Below, piece after piece: positions 7,607-17,325 of a stretch of DNA of 64,000 nucleotides. The first letter of the stretch is position 1. Each line of letters opens with the position of its first letter. Below the pieces are notes generated by a model. That model did not search any database. It saw only the letters and a program-made list of their open reading frames with translations, and was not told where the DNA came from. Both the position numbers and the translations under genes were made by a program. This stretch comes from JAHECW01 sp964641415 (GTDB lineage Bacteria; Acidobacteriota; Thermoanaerobaculia; Thermoanaerobaculales; Sulfomarinibacteraceae): assembly GCA_964641415.1 (NCBI GenBank), contig CAZXMW010000007.1:67073-131072 (forward strand), written 5' to 3'.

Positions 7607-8386
7607 ATGACCGACGAGAACAGCGCGCCGTCTCTGGAAGGCAACGACTTTTCCTGCACCTTCAGCGCCGGAGACATCGTCTTCAGCGAGGGCCAGGACG
7701 GGGCCGAGATGTACATCATTCAGTCCGGTGAGGTCGAGATCCTGAAGCAGACCGACGGCGAGCAGGTCCGTCTGGCGTTGCTCGAGGAGGGCGACTTCTT
7801 CGGCGAGATGGCGATCCTGGAGGACCTTCCACGGACCGCGAGCGCGCGGGCGGCGACCGACTGCGCGCTGGTGCGGATCGATCGCGGCACCTTCGACCAG
7901 CTGGTCAGGCACGACCCGGAGATCGCCGTCCGCATGCTCAGGAAGCTCAGCTTCCGGCTCCGTCAGGCCGGACCGAGCCTCATTGACAGCGCCGCTGAGG
8001 GACCGGTTCAGATGCTCGAGCCCCAGGCCGGCGCCCCGCTGGTCCCAGAAGGCTCCGGTTCCGGCAGACCGCGGCTGGTGAGCCCGGAGTCCGGCCTCGA
8101 GGTGGAGCTCGCCGTCGACGGCTCGACGACCATCGGCCGCTACGACTCCGGGACCGGGATCCACCCTACGGTCGACCTCAAGCCGCTCGACCATCAGCGC
8201 TCGACCAGCCGCCGCCACGCCGTAATCGACCGGCGAGGAGACCGCTTCGTGGTGCGCGACGAGGTCGGCGCCGCCAACGGCACCTTCGTCAACGGGGTTC
8301 GCATCGAGCCGGGCCAGGAGGTCGAGATCCGCCACGGCGACGTGCTCCACTTCGGTCTGGTGGAGCTCGAGCTGAGAAACGACTGA
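7607..8386 (+). CDS. Cyclic-nucleotide-binding plus FHA domain protein
   Basis: This 259-residue soluble protein has an N-terminal cNMP-binding domain (about 15-125, with GDFFGEMAILEDLPRTASA, the phosphate-binding cassette) and a C-terminal FHA domain (about 155-258, with SRRHA and NGTFVNG). The first would sense a cyclic nucleotide and the second would bind a phosphothreonine partner. No DNA-binding or catalytic domain is present. It is divergent from the sigma-54 activator and starts about 100 bases from it. A Ser/Thr kinase that could phosphorylate its partners is encoded at 15553. Confidence 0.88.
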   Translation: MTDENSAPSLEGNDFSCTFSAGDIVFSEGQDGAEMYIIQSGEVEILKQTDGEQVRLALLEEGDFFGEMAILEDLPRTASARAATDCALVRIDRGTFDQLVRHDPEIAVRMLRKLSFRLRQAGPSLIDSAAEGPVQMLEPQAGAPLVPEGSGSGRPRLVSPESGLEVELAVDGSTTIGRYDSGTGIHPTVDLKPLDHQRSTSRRHAVIDRRGDRFVVRDEVGAANGTFVNGVRIEPGQEVEIRHGDVLHFGLVELELRND

Positions 8387-8448
8387 CGCCTTGCGGCTCT
8401 CCAGGCAGCCGCCGGCCGCGTTCCCAACCGGCACGGCGCCGGTCGAGG

Positions 8449-8874
8449 TCACACCGCCTCCGCCGCCCGCCGTTGCTCGGCGCACCCGAGCAGCTTCGCA
8501 ACCAGCGCCGCCAGCCGGATGATTCTCTCCTTGACCATCAGCTCGGCGACCGCGCGCTCCCGATCCGGACGGATGCAGCACAGGCGGTTGAGTCCGCTCA
8601 GGTTCAACGCGTTGTCGACGTGGCTCTGGGCGCTGCAGATGACCAGCTTGCCACCCACCGACTGCAGCTTCTTCGACACCATCAACAACATCCTGAGGGC
8701 ATGGCTCGACGTCCCGGAGGTCATCTCGAGATCGATGATGATCTGCTGTCGACCCTCCTCCATGATCTCGAGCGCCCGAGCCTGGAGCACGCCGGACGAG
8801 GTCTCGTTGAGGTCGCCTTCCGGCTGCAGGACGGCGATGCCCCGTTCGGTGCTCTCGTGGATCGCGAACTTCAT
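8449..8874 (-). CDS. STAS-domain anti-sigma factor antagonist-like protein
   Basis: This 141-residue protein has a single STAS fold (1-110) with the usual IIIDLEMTSGTSSHALRMLL segment; the Ser in TSG is at the regulatory phosphorylation position. Such proteins bind anti-sigma or switch-protein kinases in a phosphorylation-dependent way. The C-terminal 30 residues are helical and extra. It is convergent with the cNMP/FHA gene, with a 62-base gap, and follows the barrel gene by 14 bases, so the two are probably co-transcribed. No cognate kinase lies next to it. Confidence 0.85.
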   Translation of the reverse strand: MKFAIHESTERGIAVLQPEGDLNETSSGVLQARALEIMEEGRQQIIIDLEMTSGTSSHALRMLLMVSKKLQSVGGKLVICSAQSHVDNALNLSGLNRLCCIRPDRERAVAELMVKERIIRLAALVAKLLGCAEQRRAAEAV

Positions 8875-8888
8875 TGCCGGCCGACCGA

Positions 8889-9575
8889 TCAGAACATGAT
8901 GATCAGGCCGGCCACGAGGCTGACCTGATCGAAGTCGGCGCCGTACCCGTAGAGGTACCGACAGGTCCCCTCGCAGTCGCGGTGCTCCCACTCGACCAGC
9001 CGGGTGTTGTCGGCATCGGTGTCGCTGCGGTTGTATCGAACTTCGAACAGCATGCCGAGCCGGGACGACATGGCGATCTTGACCCCGGCCCCGAGGCCGT
9101 AGGTCAACGCGGTCTCGTCCGGCAACGGGGTGTCGGAGGTGATCGACGACTCGCCGGCGGCGAGGGTGAGAAAGGGCCGGGTCGACCCGGTCAGAATGTG
9201 CCAGGTCAGCCCGAGCTGCCAGGTCGCGACATCGGTGTCCAGGGTGCCGGTGACGCCCTCGGGCGTCGTGCCGCCCGGCTCCTCGCCGAACAGCCCGTCC
9301 TTGTCCTTGAGCTCGGCCGACTGAAAGCTGTACATGAGCTCGAGCTCGAACGAACGGCTGAGCAGCACGCCAAGCCGCAGCCCGAACTCCCCGCCCGTTT
9401 CCAGGTTGATCTCGACCAGCCGTGGCGCCGGCTCGTAGGCGTCGGCATCGACGGTGATCGTTCCGCCCCATCGATACCCGAGCGTCGGTGTCAGCTCCCA
9501 GCGATGATCCTGAGCGAAGGTCTCCGCCGGCAACCACACCAGTACAAAGAGGATCAAGAAGATCGGCCGTCGCAT
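8889..9575 (-). CDS. Small outer-membrane beta-barrel protein
   Basis: This is a 228-residue exported protein. A signal peptide (MRRPIFLILFVLVWLPAETF, cleaved near AQ) is followed by alternating amphipathic strands and a terminal Phe, as in OmpA/OmpW-like 8-strand barrels. Two Cys lie close together (CEGTC, near residue 200) and may form a loop disulfide. GGGGAGG precedes the ATG, which sets the start. Function is not known. It is followed by the STAS gene and preceded, 49 bases away, by the FHA/RDD gene on the same strand. Confidence 0.75.
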   Translation of the reverse strand: MRRPIFLILFVLVWLPAETFAQDHRWELTPTLGYRWGGTITVDADAYEPAPRLVEINLETGGEFGLRLGVLLSRSFELELMYSFQSAELKDKDGLFGEEPGGTTPEGVTGTLDTDVATWQLGLTWHILTGSTRPFLTLAAGESSITSDTPLPDETALTYGLGAGVKIAMSSRLGMLFEVRYNRSDTDADNTRLVEWEHRDCEGTCRYLYGYGADFDQVSLVAGLIIMF

Positions 9576-9624
9576 GGCGCCTCCCCGTGTTGATGGAAAC
9601 AAACTTCCGTGAGTATACAACGGC

Positions 9625-10659
9625 CTACCGCCGGACCACCTTGGTGTCGGCGATCATGTCGTGCAGACCACGGTTTTCCTTGGTGAAGGCGATCATGATG
9701 AAGCCGGCACAGAACAGCGCGCCGCTCGCCATGTACCCGACCATGCGCAGCGCCGCCTTGGCCCAACCGAGCGGCTCGACGCCGTCTCCCCGGACCACCT
9801 TGAGGCCGAGCAGCCGCTTGCCCGGAGTCACGCCGACCAGCGCCCAGGGAACCAGCAGGTAGCCGACGGACACCGCCATGCCGAGCAGCCACGCGACCAG
9901 ACTGAACAGGACGCCGATGGCGCTGACTTTGGAGCCGATCAGCGCTCCGAGCAGGGTCAGCGGCAGCATGATCACCAACATGACCACGAACAGAATCACG
10001 GCGTCGACGAGGTAGGCGCCGAGCCGCGGCGCAAACCCCACCGGCTGACCGGAATCCGGCTTCGTCGACGCCGGCGGCGCCGCCAACCAGGCGGTGTACG
10101 CGGCCACGAGCTCCCCGATCTTGCCCCTCGAGCCCGTCGCATCGCTCGGCGCCACCCGCGCCGACGACGATCTCCCCACCACCGGGGCGACCGGGGCCTC
10201 GGTCGACGCCGGGGCGGCCGGATTCGGCGCCGCAGCAGGCGCCGGGCTCGTCGGAGTCGGCGCAGGCTCGGCGGCCGGCGGCGGCGCCGGCGGCTGCGGG
10301 TTGGACGGAGGCGGCGCCGGTCGATCCGGCAGATTCGCCATGTCGACCATCACCGTCGCCTCGTCGGTCGTCGGCTCGGTGAAGACCAGCGTGCTGCCGC
10401 CGATCATGATCTCGTCGCCGTCCGCCAGGACGTGTCGCTCGACGCGGGTCCGGTTGACCCAGGTCCCGTTGCTGCTCTGCAGGTCTCGGACGACATAACC
10501 CTCGGCCGTGAAGGTGATCTCGGCGTGCCGACGCGAGGCCGCCTGATCATCGAGGGGCCACGTGGTGTCGGCCGCCCGGCCCAGCGTCATGGGGGTGCCG
10601 TCCGACGGCAGCTCCCGCTCGAGGTTCTCGTCGCCTGACGTCAGCTTCAATAGCGCCAT
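9625..10659 (-). CDS. FHA-domain protein with C-terminal RDD membrane domain
   Basis: This is a 344-residue protein. The N-terminal FHA domain (about 1-100) has LGRA, ASRRHAEI and SSNGTWVN. A linker of about 70 residues made almost entirely of Pro and Ala follows. Then comes an RDD domain (about 205-344) with three to four hydrophobic helices and the typical GKRLLGLKVV motif. The combination suggests a membrane-anchored phosphothreonine reader. AAGGG upstream of the ATG supports this start over an upstream one. It is divergent from the reductase gene at 10839. Confidence 0.85.
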   Translation of the reverse strand: MALLKLTSGDENLERELPSDGTPMTLGRAADTTWPLDDQAASRRHAEITFTAEGYVVRDLQSSNGTWVNRTRVERHVLADGDEIMIGGSTLVFTEPTTDEATVMVDMANLPDRPAPPPSNPQPPAPPPAAEPAPTPTSPAPAAAPNPAAPASTEAPVAPVVGRSSSARVAPSDATGSRGKIGELVAAYTAWLAAPPASTKPDSGQPVGFAPRLGAYLVDAVILFVVMLVIMLPLTLLGALIGSKVSAIGVLFSLVAWLLGMAVSVGYLLVPWALVGVTPGKRLLGLKVVRGDGVEPLGWAKAALRMVGYMASGALFCAGFIMIAFTKENRGLHDMIADTKVVRR

Positions 10660-10838
10660 TCCATCCACCCTTCTCTCCGCAAGGTTGCTCACAGGATACC
10701 GCAGAATCGACCGAATGGGGATCGCAGCCGGAAAACCCGAGTCGGGGACCCGGCCGGCGCCCTGCGCGCTCGATCGCCGGAGCGCCTGTTGCGCCCTCTC
10801 GGCTTTGGTCCGGCTGCGCTACAGTGACGGCGACGCTC

Positions 10839-13800
10839 ATGATCGAACCCGCCGAACCCGACACCCCGCCGACCGTCGACGAGCAGCTCGCGACCCCGAG
10901 CATCGCTCGCTTCCTCGGTCGGCATCCCGTGCTCCACTCCCGGGTCGCCGCCGTTCTCGACGCGGCGACCGACGTCCGGCGAACCCGGTCCGCGGCCCTC
11001 CCGTCGCGACCGCCGGCGATCAGCCGGGATCCGGAGCACACTGTCGCCGAGTCCGAGCTGTGCGACGCCGTGACCGGGCTCGAGGCGGTCGCCGACGACG
11101 ACGGGGTGAAACCGGAGGCCGTCGTCGCTGCGGTGCACCGCGTCAGGCGGGCGATCGCCGCACTGCGCGTTCTCAGCCACCGCTTCGACCCGCCGCGCGC
11201 GCTCGGGGCGCCGCACCACCGGACGGCTCTGATCACGGCGTTGGGTCGGTTTCGGACCGCGCTGGAGGAGCTGCGCCGCGACGCCCGCGCGGCAGGCGCG
11301 ACACGGCTGCCGTGGCGCATCGATCTCGCCACCGACGTCGATCCCGCGGCTCGGACAGCCGACCTGGAGCTCGCCGGACCGGGCCTGCCGCAGACGCCCG
11401 CCGCCGCCTTCCCCTGCGGCGAGCGCTGCCTGCTGACCGGGCGGTCCTTCTCGATCGACAGCCGCCGGGCGCCGGCGCTCCGGTACCGGTCGTTGGAAAG
11501 CCACGCCGTGGTTCTCTCACCGTGGGCCCACGACCTCGGGGAGCGGATCGTCGCCGTCGTCAGGCGACTCGGACCGGCCCACGGCGACACGGTGCGTCGG
11601 CTGATCGAGGTCGCGCCGTGGCTCGCCGAACCGCAGATCGCCTCCGACGGCAACCCGAGCTTCATCCGGCTCGGCCTGCTCGACGTCCCGTCGCTCGCCG
11701 TGGCGGCCAACAACACCCTTCTGGCCCACCGTGACCAGCCTCTGCTCGGCCGGCGCGGCGCCGGCAAGAGCCTGCGCCGGCTCGGCGCGGACGATCGCGC
11801 CGGAACACTCCTCGACGGCTCAGACCCGGGCTACGGCTGGTCGACCTATGGTGAGGTCCGGACCCGGGCCCTCGGTCTCGCCCACGGGCTCGCGGCCGCC
11901 GGTGTTCGACCCGGCAGCCGGCTGGCCATTGTCGCCCGCGACAACCAGCCCGAGTTCTTCATCAGCGATCTCGCCTGCGTGTTCGCCACCCTGGTGTCGG
12001 TCGGCATTCTCGACACCCTGACCGACGACGCGGTCGCCGACATCGCCGCGGTCGCCCGGGTCGAGACCGTCATCACCGATGGTCACAACGCCGGGCGCTT
12101 CACCACCGGTCTCGTCCGTGACCGCTGTCCCGGACTGTCCATGGTGGCGGTGTTCGGTTCGTCGACCGCGCTGCCGCCGGCGCCCGACGGAGTCCGAGTG
12201 GTGGCCTTCGACGAGCTCGTGACGCCGGTCGACGACATCGAGCCGACCTGGTCGTCGGCCTCCGGAATCGGCTTGTCGACGCCGATCATCCACGACGACG
12301 ACGACGGCGCCGAGACCCGCCACGTCGAGGGAATCGACGACGACGACGACGGCGACGTCTTCACCCTCGTCTTCACCTCGGGTACCACGGGTCGGGCCAA
12401 GGGCGTGGAGATCGACCGCCGGCAGTGGCTCGAGGTCATGCAGCCGAAGGGCGGACTGTGGCCGCACGTCGAGATCTCCTATCAGCCGTCGGCCTTGGGC
12501 GCTGATCGAACCGTCGTGTGGCGGACCTTCGCCGCCGGCGGGCGGCTCGGCTACGGTCGCCGCAGCGGCGGTCTGCTGGCCGACATCCGGGCCGTCCGTC
12601 CGACCGTGCTCGAGGCGCCGCCGGCGATCCTCAACGCCCTGTACGCCGAGTTCCGCCGGGCAGCGGGCGACGCGAACCTCGGCCGCGAGCAGCTGGCAGC
12701 AGTCAAACGCCGATTGCGCGACGACCTCGGCGGCCGGCTCGCCTTCATCGCCACCGGCGGGGCGGCCAGCGAACCCGCCGTTCGCGAGGTCGTCGGCGAG
12801 GTTCTCGGGCTGCCGGTCGCCGAAGGCTACGGCACCACCGAGACCGGCACCATCGCCACCGACGGGCGACTCAAACCGGAGGTCGAGTTTCGTCTGGCGG
12901 ATGTCCCCGACATGGGCTTCAGCGCCGCCGACCGGCCGCACCCGCGCGGCGAGCTCGCGGTGCGAACGCCGCGCACCACGGGCCGGTACTTCGCAGCGGG
13001 GGCCTCAGACACCGCCGCGTTCACCGACGACGGCTTCTTTCTCACCGGCGACATCGTCGAGCTGGTCGGCGAGAGACAGATCCGGATCATCGGGCGGCGC
13101 AAACAGTTCTTCAAGCTCGCCGGGGCGGAGTTCGTCTACCCGGACCTGCTCGAACGCCACTTCATGACCAGCGATCTGGTGCAGGCGGTCTTCGTCACCG
13201 GTCTCGCCACCGAGCCTGCGGTTGTGGCGGTGGCGGTCCCGTCCGACCCGGCGACCGGCGCCGACGAGATCCTCGCGGCACTGCGCCGGGTGGCCGGGCA
13301 GATCGGACTGCGGTCCTTCGAGACCCCGGTCGGGGTCGTCGTCGACCCGCCGGTGGGTGGCAAGCTGCCCTGGCGCCCGGACAACGGCCTGTTGACGCCG
13401 AGCCTGAAGCCCAACCGGGGCGCCCTCGACAGCCACTACGCGGATCGGATCCGCGAGGTCTACGCCGCTGCCAGGAGCCGGCTCGACCGCGCAACCGCCG
13501 ACAGCGACACCGTCGGCGACACCGTCGAGGACCGCCACGTCAAACGAATCCGGCACCTGGTCGCCAACCTGCTCGGCCTCGACGCCTCCGAGGTCGACCT
13601 CGAGCACTCGTTCTCCGACCACGGCGGCGGATCGCTCGCGGCGATGGAGCTGGTGCTCCGGCTTCGGCAGCTGCTTGCGCCCGGCCGGGCCCGCGCCGTC
13701 ACCGACGACCCGAGCAACCTGACCGACAGGCCGCTGATCGAGATCGCCGGCTGGCTCGGCACGGTCGGGCCGGCGGTCACGCCCGCGACGGCCCCGACAG

Positions 13801-15167
13801 CCCACCGCCCGGCCGCATCCACCGCCCGACCACAGCCGGACGCATCCCGCCACCAACGCTCGGCGGAGCAGGCCAACCGCGACGCCGCCTGGTGCGAGCT
13901 GCCGGAGGCGCTGCCACCGGCCGCAGACGGCGGCGACATTCTGCTCACCGGCGCCACCGGCTTCCTCGGTGTGCATCTGGTGGGCGAGCTCGCGGAGTCG
14001 CTCGCCCGGGGCCGGCGACTGTACGCGCTGGTCCGCGCCGCCGACCACTCCGCCGCACGCGAGCGGCTGGTCGGCGCGCTGCGCGCAGCCGGACTCGACC
14101 CGCCGCCGGTTGCGGCCGGGTCGGCCGACGACGGCGCCGTGGTGGCCCTCGCCGGGTCGCTCGAGGCCGACGGCTTCGGTCTCGACTCCGAACACCTCGG
14201 CGCCCTCGCCACCGACGTCGGTCTGATCCACCACGTCGGCGCCACGGTCAGCTTCGAGCCGAGCTACGAGGGCGTTCGCGAGGCCAACGCCGGCGGCACC
14301 CGGCGAATCCTCGAGCTGGCCATGACCGGCAGGCGCAAGGCCGTGCACTTCGTGTCGTCCCTCAACGTCGCGTACCTGCTCGAGATGTGCGGCGCACGAC
14401 CGGTCGTCGAGGACACGCCGCTGCCGGCGACCCTGCCGCCAGACGTTGTCGCGCGCTCGCTCGGCTACGCGGTCTCCAAGTGGGTCGGCGAGCGGATGGT
14501 CCAGGGACTGTTCGCAGCGTCGAGCGGCGAGCTTCAGATGTCGATCAGTCGACCGGCCCTCATCACCTGGTCGACCATCACAGGCTTCGCCAACCAGGGC
14601 GACTGGTTCACCCGGGTCCTGCGCTCGTGCCTCGAGATGAACCGGGTTATCGGCCCGCCCGAGGCGGGCGTACCGCGGTGGACGCCGTGGACGTCGACCA
14701 CCGTCGGTGGGCTCGACCTGGTGCCGGTGGACTACGTCGCACGGGCGGTGCGCCGGCTCGGCGAGCTGACTCGAAGCAGCGCCCTGCCGTCGGGCCGGGA
14801 TCGTGACCGCGCGCCGACCTTCCACATCTCGAACCTGGCGCCCGACGAGCGGGGTCTGGTCACGGTCGAGCGTCTCATGGACATGGTGGTGTCGGCGGAC
14901 CTCGCCACCGGCGGCCCGGCCGCGGCGATGCGCCCCCTGCCCCTCGAGGACTGGCTGCTCGAGGTCGAGGCGCGAGGCGCCCCCGCCCTGCCGATCCTCG
15001 ACATGCTGAGGCGCATGAACCCGACGCGACCGCGAACCCGGGCCGACTCGTTCGCCGCCGCCATGGCGGTCCCGACCGGCAGCGGCGCCGTCGAGTGCCC
15101 GGGCTTCGATCAGGAGCTGGTCGATCTCTTCGTTCGCCGGGAACGGCGGGCGACCGCGGCACCATAG
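10839..15167 (+). CDS. Adenylation-carrier-reductase fusion (carboxylic acid reductase type)
   Basis: This is a 1442-residue enzyme with the order of a carboxylic acid reductase. The AMP-binding domain (about 320-850) has TSGTTGRAKG near 512, GYGTTETG and RIIGRRKQFFKL. The carrier domain has the phosphopantetheine Ser near 932 (GGGSLAAME). The NAD(P)-binding thioester reductase (about 1030-1400) has TGATGFLG and YAVSKWVGE. It would activate a carboxylic acid, tether it as a thioester and release an aldehyde. About 300 N-terminal residues have no recognised family and make it roughly 270 residues longer than Nocardia-type enzymes. An Asp-rich insert (HDDDDG, DDDDDG) precedes the A3 motif. A GTG 15 bases upstream is an alternative start; no clear ribosome site is seen for either. 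Confidence 0.85.
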   Translation: MIEPAEPDTPPTVDEQLATPSIARFLGRHPVLHSRVAAVLDAATDVRRTRSAALPSRPPAISRDPEHTVAESELCDAVTGLEAVADDDGVKPEAVVAAVHRVRRAIAALRVLSHRFDPPRALGAPHHRTALITALGRFRTALEELRRDARAAGATRLPWRIDLATDVDPAARTADLELAGPGLPQTPAAAFPCGERCLLTGRSFSIDSRRAPALRYRSLESHAVVLSPWAHDLGERIVAVVRRLGPAHGDTVRRLIEVAPWLAEPQIASDGNPSFIRLGLLDVPSLAVAANNTLLAHRDQPLLGRRGAGKSLRRLGADDRAGTLLDGSDPGYGWSTYGEVRTRALGLAHGLAAAGVRPGSRLAIVARDNQPEFFISDLACVFATLVSVGILDTLTDDAVADIAAVARVETVITDGHNAGRFTTGLVRDRCPGLSMVAVFGSSTALPPAPDGVRVVAFDELVTPVDDIEPTWSSASGIGLSTPIIHDDDDGAETRHVEGIDDDDDGDVFTLVFTSGTTGRAKGVEIDRRQWLEVMQPKGGLWPHVEISYQPSALGADRTVVWRTFAAGGRLGYGRRSGGLLADIRAVRPTVLEAPPAILNALYAEFRRAAGDANLGREQLAAVKRRLRDDLGGRLAFIATGGAASEPAVREVVGEVLGLPVAEGYGTTETGTIATDGRLKPEVEFRLADVPDMGFSAADRPHPRGELAVRTPRTTGRYFAAGASDTAAFTDDGFFLTGDIVELVGERQIRIIGRRKQFFKLAGAEFVYPDLLERHFMTSDLVQAVFVTGLATEPAVVAVAVPSDPATGADEILAALRRVAGQIGLRSFETPVGVVVDPPVGGKLPWRPDNGLLTPSLKPNRGALDSHYADRIREVYAAARSRLDRATADSDTVGDTVEDRHVKRIRHLVANLLGLDASEVDLEHSFSDHGGGSLAAMELVLRLRQLLAPGRARAVTDDPSNLTDRPLIEIAGWLGTVGPAVTPATAPTAHRPAASTARPQPDASRHQRSAEQANRDAAWCELPEALPPAADGGDILLTGATGFLGVHLVGELAESLARGRRLYALVRAADHSAARERLVGALRAAGLDPPPVAAGSADDGAVVALAGSLEADGFGLDSEHLGALATDVGLIHHVGATVSFEPSYEGVREANAGGTRRILELAMTGRRKAVHFVSSLNVAYLLEMCGARPVVEDTPLPATLPPDVVARSLGYAVSKWVGERMVQGLFAASSGELQMSISRPALITWSTITGFANQGDWFTRVLRSCLEMNRVIGPPEAGVPRWTPWTSTTVGGLDLVPVDYVARAVRRLGELTRSSALPSGRDRDRAPTFHISNLAPDERGLVTVERLMDMVVSADLATGGPAAAMRPLPLEDWLLEVEARGAPALPILDMLRRMNPTRPRTRADSFAAAMAVPTGSGAVECPGFDQELVDLFVRRERRATAAP

Positions 15168-15170
15168 GTT

Positions 15171-15348
15171 AGTTCCCGTCCGGAAACGGCGCTTTTTGGC
15201 ATTCTCGGCGTCAGATTACGAATTTCCTTGTGCGGCGTACAGAAGTACGCCTCCGCGTAAATTCTGATCTTCCTTGACCTTGCACAAAAACCCCTCGTTT
15301 CCGAATCGAGAACTACGCAGTCCCCATCGGAGTTTCCGGATGGGAACT
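15171..15348 (+). mobile_element. MITE-like element, family 2, copy 2 (178 bp)
   Basis: The inverted ends are AGTTCCCGTCCGGAAAC and GTTTCCGGATGGGAACT, with a perfect 5-bp direct repeat AGGTT at 15166-15170 and 15349-15353. It is exactly as long as the copy at 6187-6364 and lies in the opposite orientation. It sits immediately after the reductase gene; the TAG stop (15165-15167) overlaps the target duplication. Confidence 0.85.
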
Positions 15349-15377
15349 AGGTTAGTTTCCGGATGGGAACTAGGTTA
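15332..15377. repeat. Tandem 23-bp duplication of the MITE end
   Basis: The unit GTTTCCGGATGGGAACTAGG plus TTA occurs twice in a row, at 15332-15354 and 15355-15377. The second unit is a solo copy of the element's right terminal repeat plus its AGGTT duplication. Slippage, or a second insertion followed by excision, could produce it. Confidence 0.85.
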
Positions 15378-15552
15378 AGGTCCGGGGTGGTAGACTCTCG
15401 ACGATCGTCAGTGCGAAGGCGACACCAAACGGCATCGACGGCGCCGCGGACGAGTTCGATCAGGAGTCCGGTTCGGTCGAAGGTCGAACGCCGCCTGTCG
15501 GTGTCGTGTCTGCCGAACCGCACGGCATGGATGGGAGGCGAATCGAGCCCGC

Positions 15553-17325
15553 ATGATTGAGTCTCTCGGACCCCTCGAGTCCAAGTACGAGATCATCGAG
15601 AACATCGGTGAGGGCGGGATGGGGTCTGTCTTCATGGTCCGGCACCGGATCCTGGACGAGATCCGCGTCGTCAAGATGATGCGCTCGCACCTCGTCCACG
15701 AGGAGGAGAGCAAGGAGCGCTTCATCCGGGAGGCCCGCATCGCGGCCAAGGCGCGCCACCGGAACATCGCCCAGATCTTCGACTTCTCGGTCGATGAAGG
15801 GGTCGCCTTCATCATCATGGAGTACATCGACGGCGTCACTCTGCAGAACGCACTGACCGACCACGGACCGATGTCGATCGCTCTGGCGCTCGAGACCGCT
15901 CAGCAGTCGCTGCGCGCGCTGGCCTTCGTTCACCGGCTCGGGATCATCCACCGCGACATCTCACCCGACAACCTGATGCTCACCGCCGATAGCGACGGCA
16001 ACGCATTGATCAAGCTCATCGACCTCGGTCTCGCCAAGTTCACCGAGGCCGACAGCGTGTTGACCCGGGAGGGGCTTTTTCTCGGCAAGCTGCGCTACGC
16101 CTCGCCGGAGCAGTTCCAGACCCTCCAGGGCTCCGAGCTCGGTCCGTGGAGCGACGTCTACTCCTTCGGACTGGTGCTCTATGAGATGCTGACCGGGGTC
16201 TACCCGATCCGGGGCCGGAACCTGGCCGAGATGATGGTCGGCCACGTCTCCGAGCCGCCCATGTCCTTCGACGAGTCGGACCCCGAGGGCGGGGTTCCCG
16301 ACGTGCTCCGAAAGCTGGTCATGCGGGCCATCGCCAAACGGCCCGAGACCCGGTTCCGCGACGGCAAGGACTTCCGCGACCACATTCTCGCCCTGCAGAG
16401 GAGCTACCCGTACGGGCGGGCCGAGAAGGACGAGGCCGCAGTCAAGCGGCAGCGCAAACGGCCCCGGCCCGCGACCGCGCCGCAGCGGACCTCGGACCGG
16501 GACCGGCTGGCACGCGCGTTCGCAGCCGACGAGTCGTCGGCCGGCCGGTCGTCGACGCCGCTGTTTCCTCCGGGCAGCGACGTCGAGAGCGCGGCGACCG
16601 AGCTCAGGCCCTCCGAGCAGCACGAGGTCGCCGGCGGCGACCGGGCGTCGGCACCCGGCGCCTTCGAATCGCAGCCGTCCGCGTCGCCCGAGGACCCCGT
16701 CGGGGCGCCGCCCGCAGCCGGATCGCAGACCGGCGCGCCGGGCCCGCAGCCGCGTGATCCCAAAGCCGCCGCCGGCGTCGGAAGCGGCGCCGAGCCGCCG
16801 ACCATCCCGTTCAAAGCCCAGCAGCCGGACGAGCCGGAATCGGAGCACCCCGCGCCCACGTCCGTCGCCGCCGACCCGCCCTCCGGCGCGGTCCCGACAC
16901 CGACCCCGCCGGCGACCGCGAATCGTCGCGACAAGGTGCTGGCGGCGCTGGTCGGTGTCGCGGTGCTCGCCATCGCCATCGTGCTGTTTTCCCGCGTCGT
17001 TTCCCTGCCCTTCGGCACGACCGGGCCCGACGAGACCGCCGGCGCTTCGCCGTCGGGCACGCTGGTCGTCAACGCGCTGCCGTGGGCCAGGGTGGTCGAG
17101 ATCCGAACCGCGGCCGGCGACGCGGTCGCTTACGACGGCGGCGCGCTGACCCCTCTGGTGCTGTCGCTCGCCGCCGGCGAGTACGAGCTCATGGTGCGAC
17201 ACGACGAGCTCGGCGAGCACACCGTCTCGGTGACCGTGGCGGCGGGCGAGACCACCTCGGAGACGATCACACTGGACGACCTCTCCGCGACCGAGCTGCT
17301 CGACAGCCTGGGGCTCGGCGAGTGA
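15553..17325 (+). CDS. PknB-type Ser/Thr protein kinase with PEGA domain
   Basis: This is a 590-residue transmembrane kinase. The catalytic domain (about 12-275) has IGEGGMGSVF, K41, HRDISPDN (D135, N140) and DLG (D157) in place of DFG. A low-complexity Pro/Ala/Glu linker (about 290-455) precedes one transmembrane helix (about 461-482). The outside part ends in a PEGA-type beta domain (about 500-580, GTLVVNALPWARV...GEYELMVRH). All active-site residues are present. It overlaps the next gene by 4 bases. Partners carrying FHA domains are encoded at 7607 and 9625. Confidence 0.93.
   Translation: MIESLGPLESKYEIIENIGEGGMGSVFMVRHRILDEIRVVKMMRSHLVHEEESKERFIREARIAAKARHRNIAQIFDFSVDEGVAFIIMEYIDGVTLQNALTDHGPMSIALALETAQQSLRALAFVHRLGIIHRDISPDNLMLTADSDGNALIKLIDLGLAKFTEADSVLTREGLFLGKLRYASPEQFQTLQGSELGPWSDVYSFGLVLYEMLTGVYPIRGRNLAEMMVGHVSEPPMSFDESDPEGGVPDVLRKLVMRAIAKRPETRFRDGKDFRDHILALQRSYPYGRAEKDEAAVKRQRKRPRPATAPQRTSDRDRLARAFAADESSAGRSSTPLFPPGSDVESAATELRPSEQHEVAGGDRASAPGAFESQPSASPEDPVGAPPAAGSQTGAPGPQPRDPKAAAGVGSGAEPPTIPFKAQQPDEPESEHPAPTSVAADPPSGAVPTPTPPATANRRDKVLAALVGVAVLAIAIVLFSRVVSLPFGTTGPDETAGASPSGTLVVNALPWARVVEIRTAAGDAVAYDGGALTPLVLSLAAGEYELMVRHDELGEHTVSVTVAAGETTSETITLDDLSATELLDSLGLGE

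Larger units (their letters stand above)
15168..15552. other. Intergenic region between reductase and kinase genes
   Basis: Of these 385 bases, 15171-15377 are the family-2 element and its duplicated end. The remaining 175 bases upstream of the kinase must hold its promoter. A TAGACT hexamer near 15390 could be a -10 box, but no matching -35 box was found. GGGAGG occurs 14 bases before the ATG. No gene was seen. Confidence 0.6.

Noticed and set aside
12518..14806. A 762-codon Arg-rich frame inside the reductase gene
   Set aside because: It is an out-of-frame shadow with no motifs, whereas the host frame has all adenylation, carrier and reductase motifs in order.
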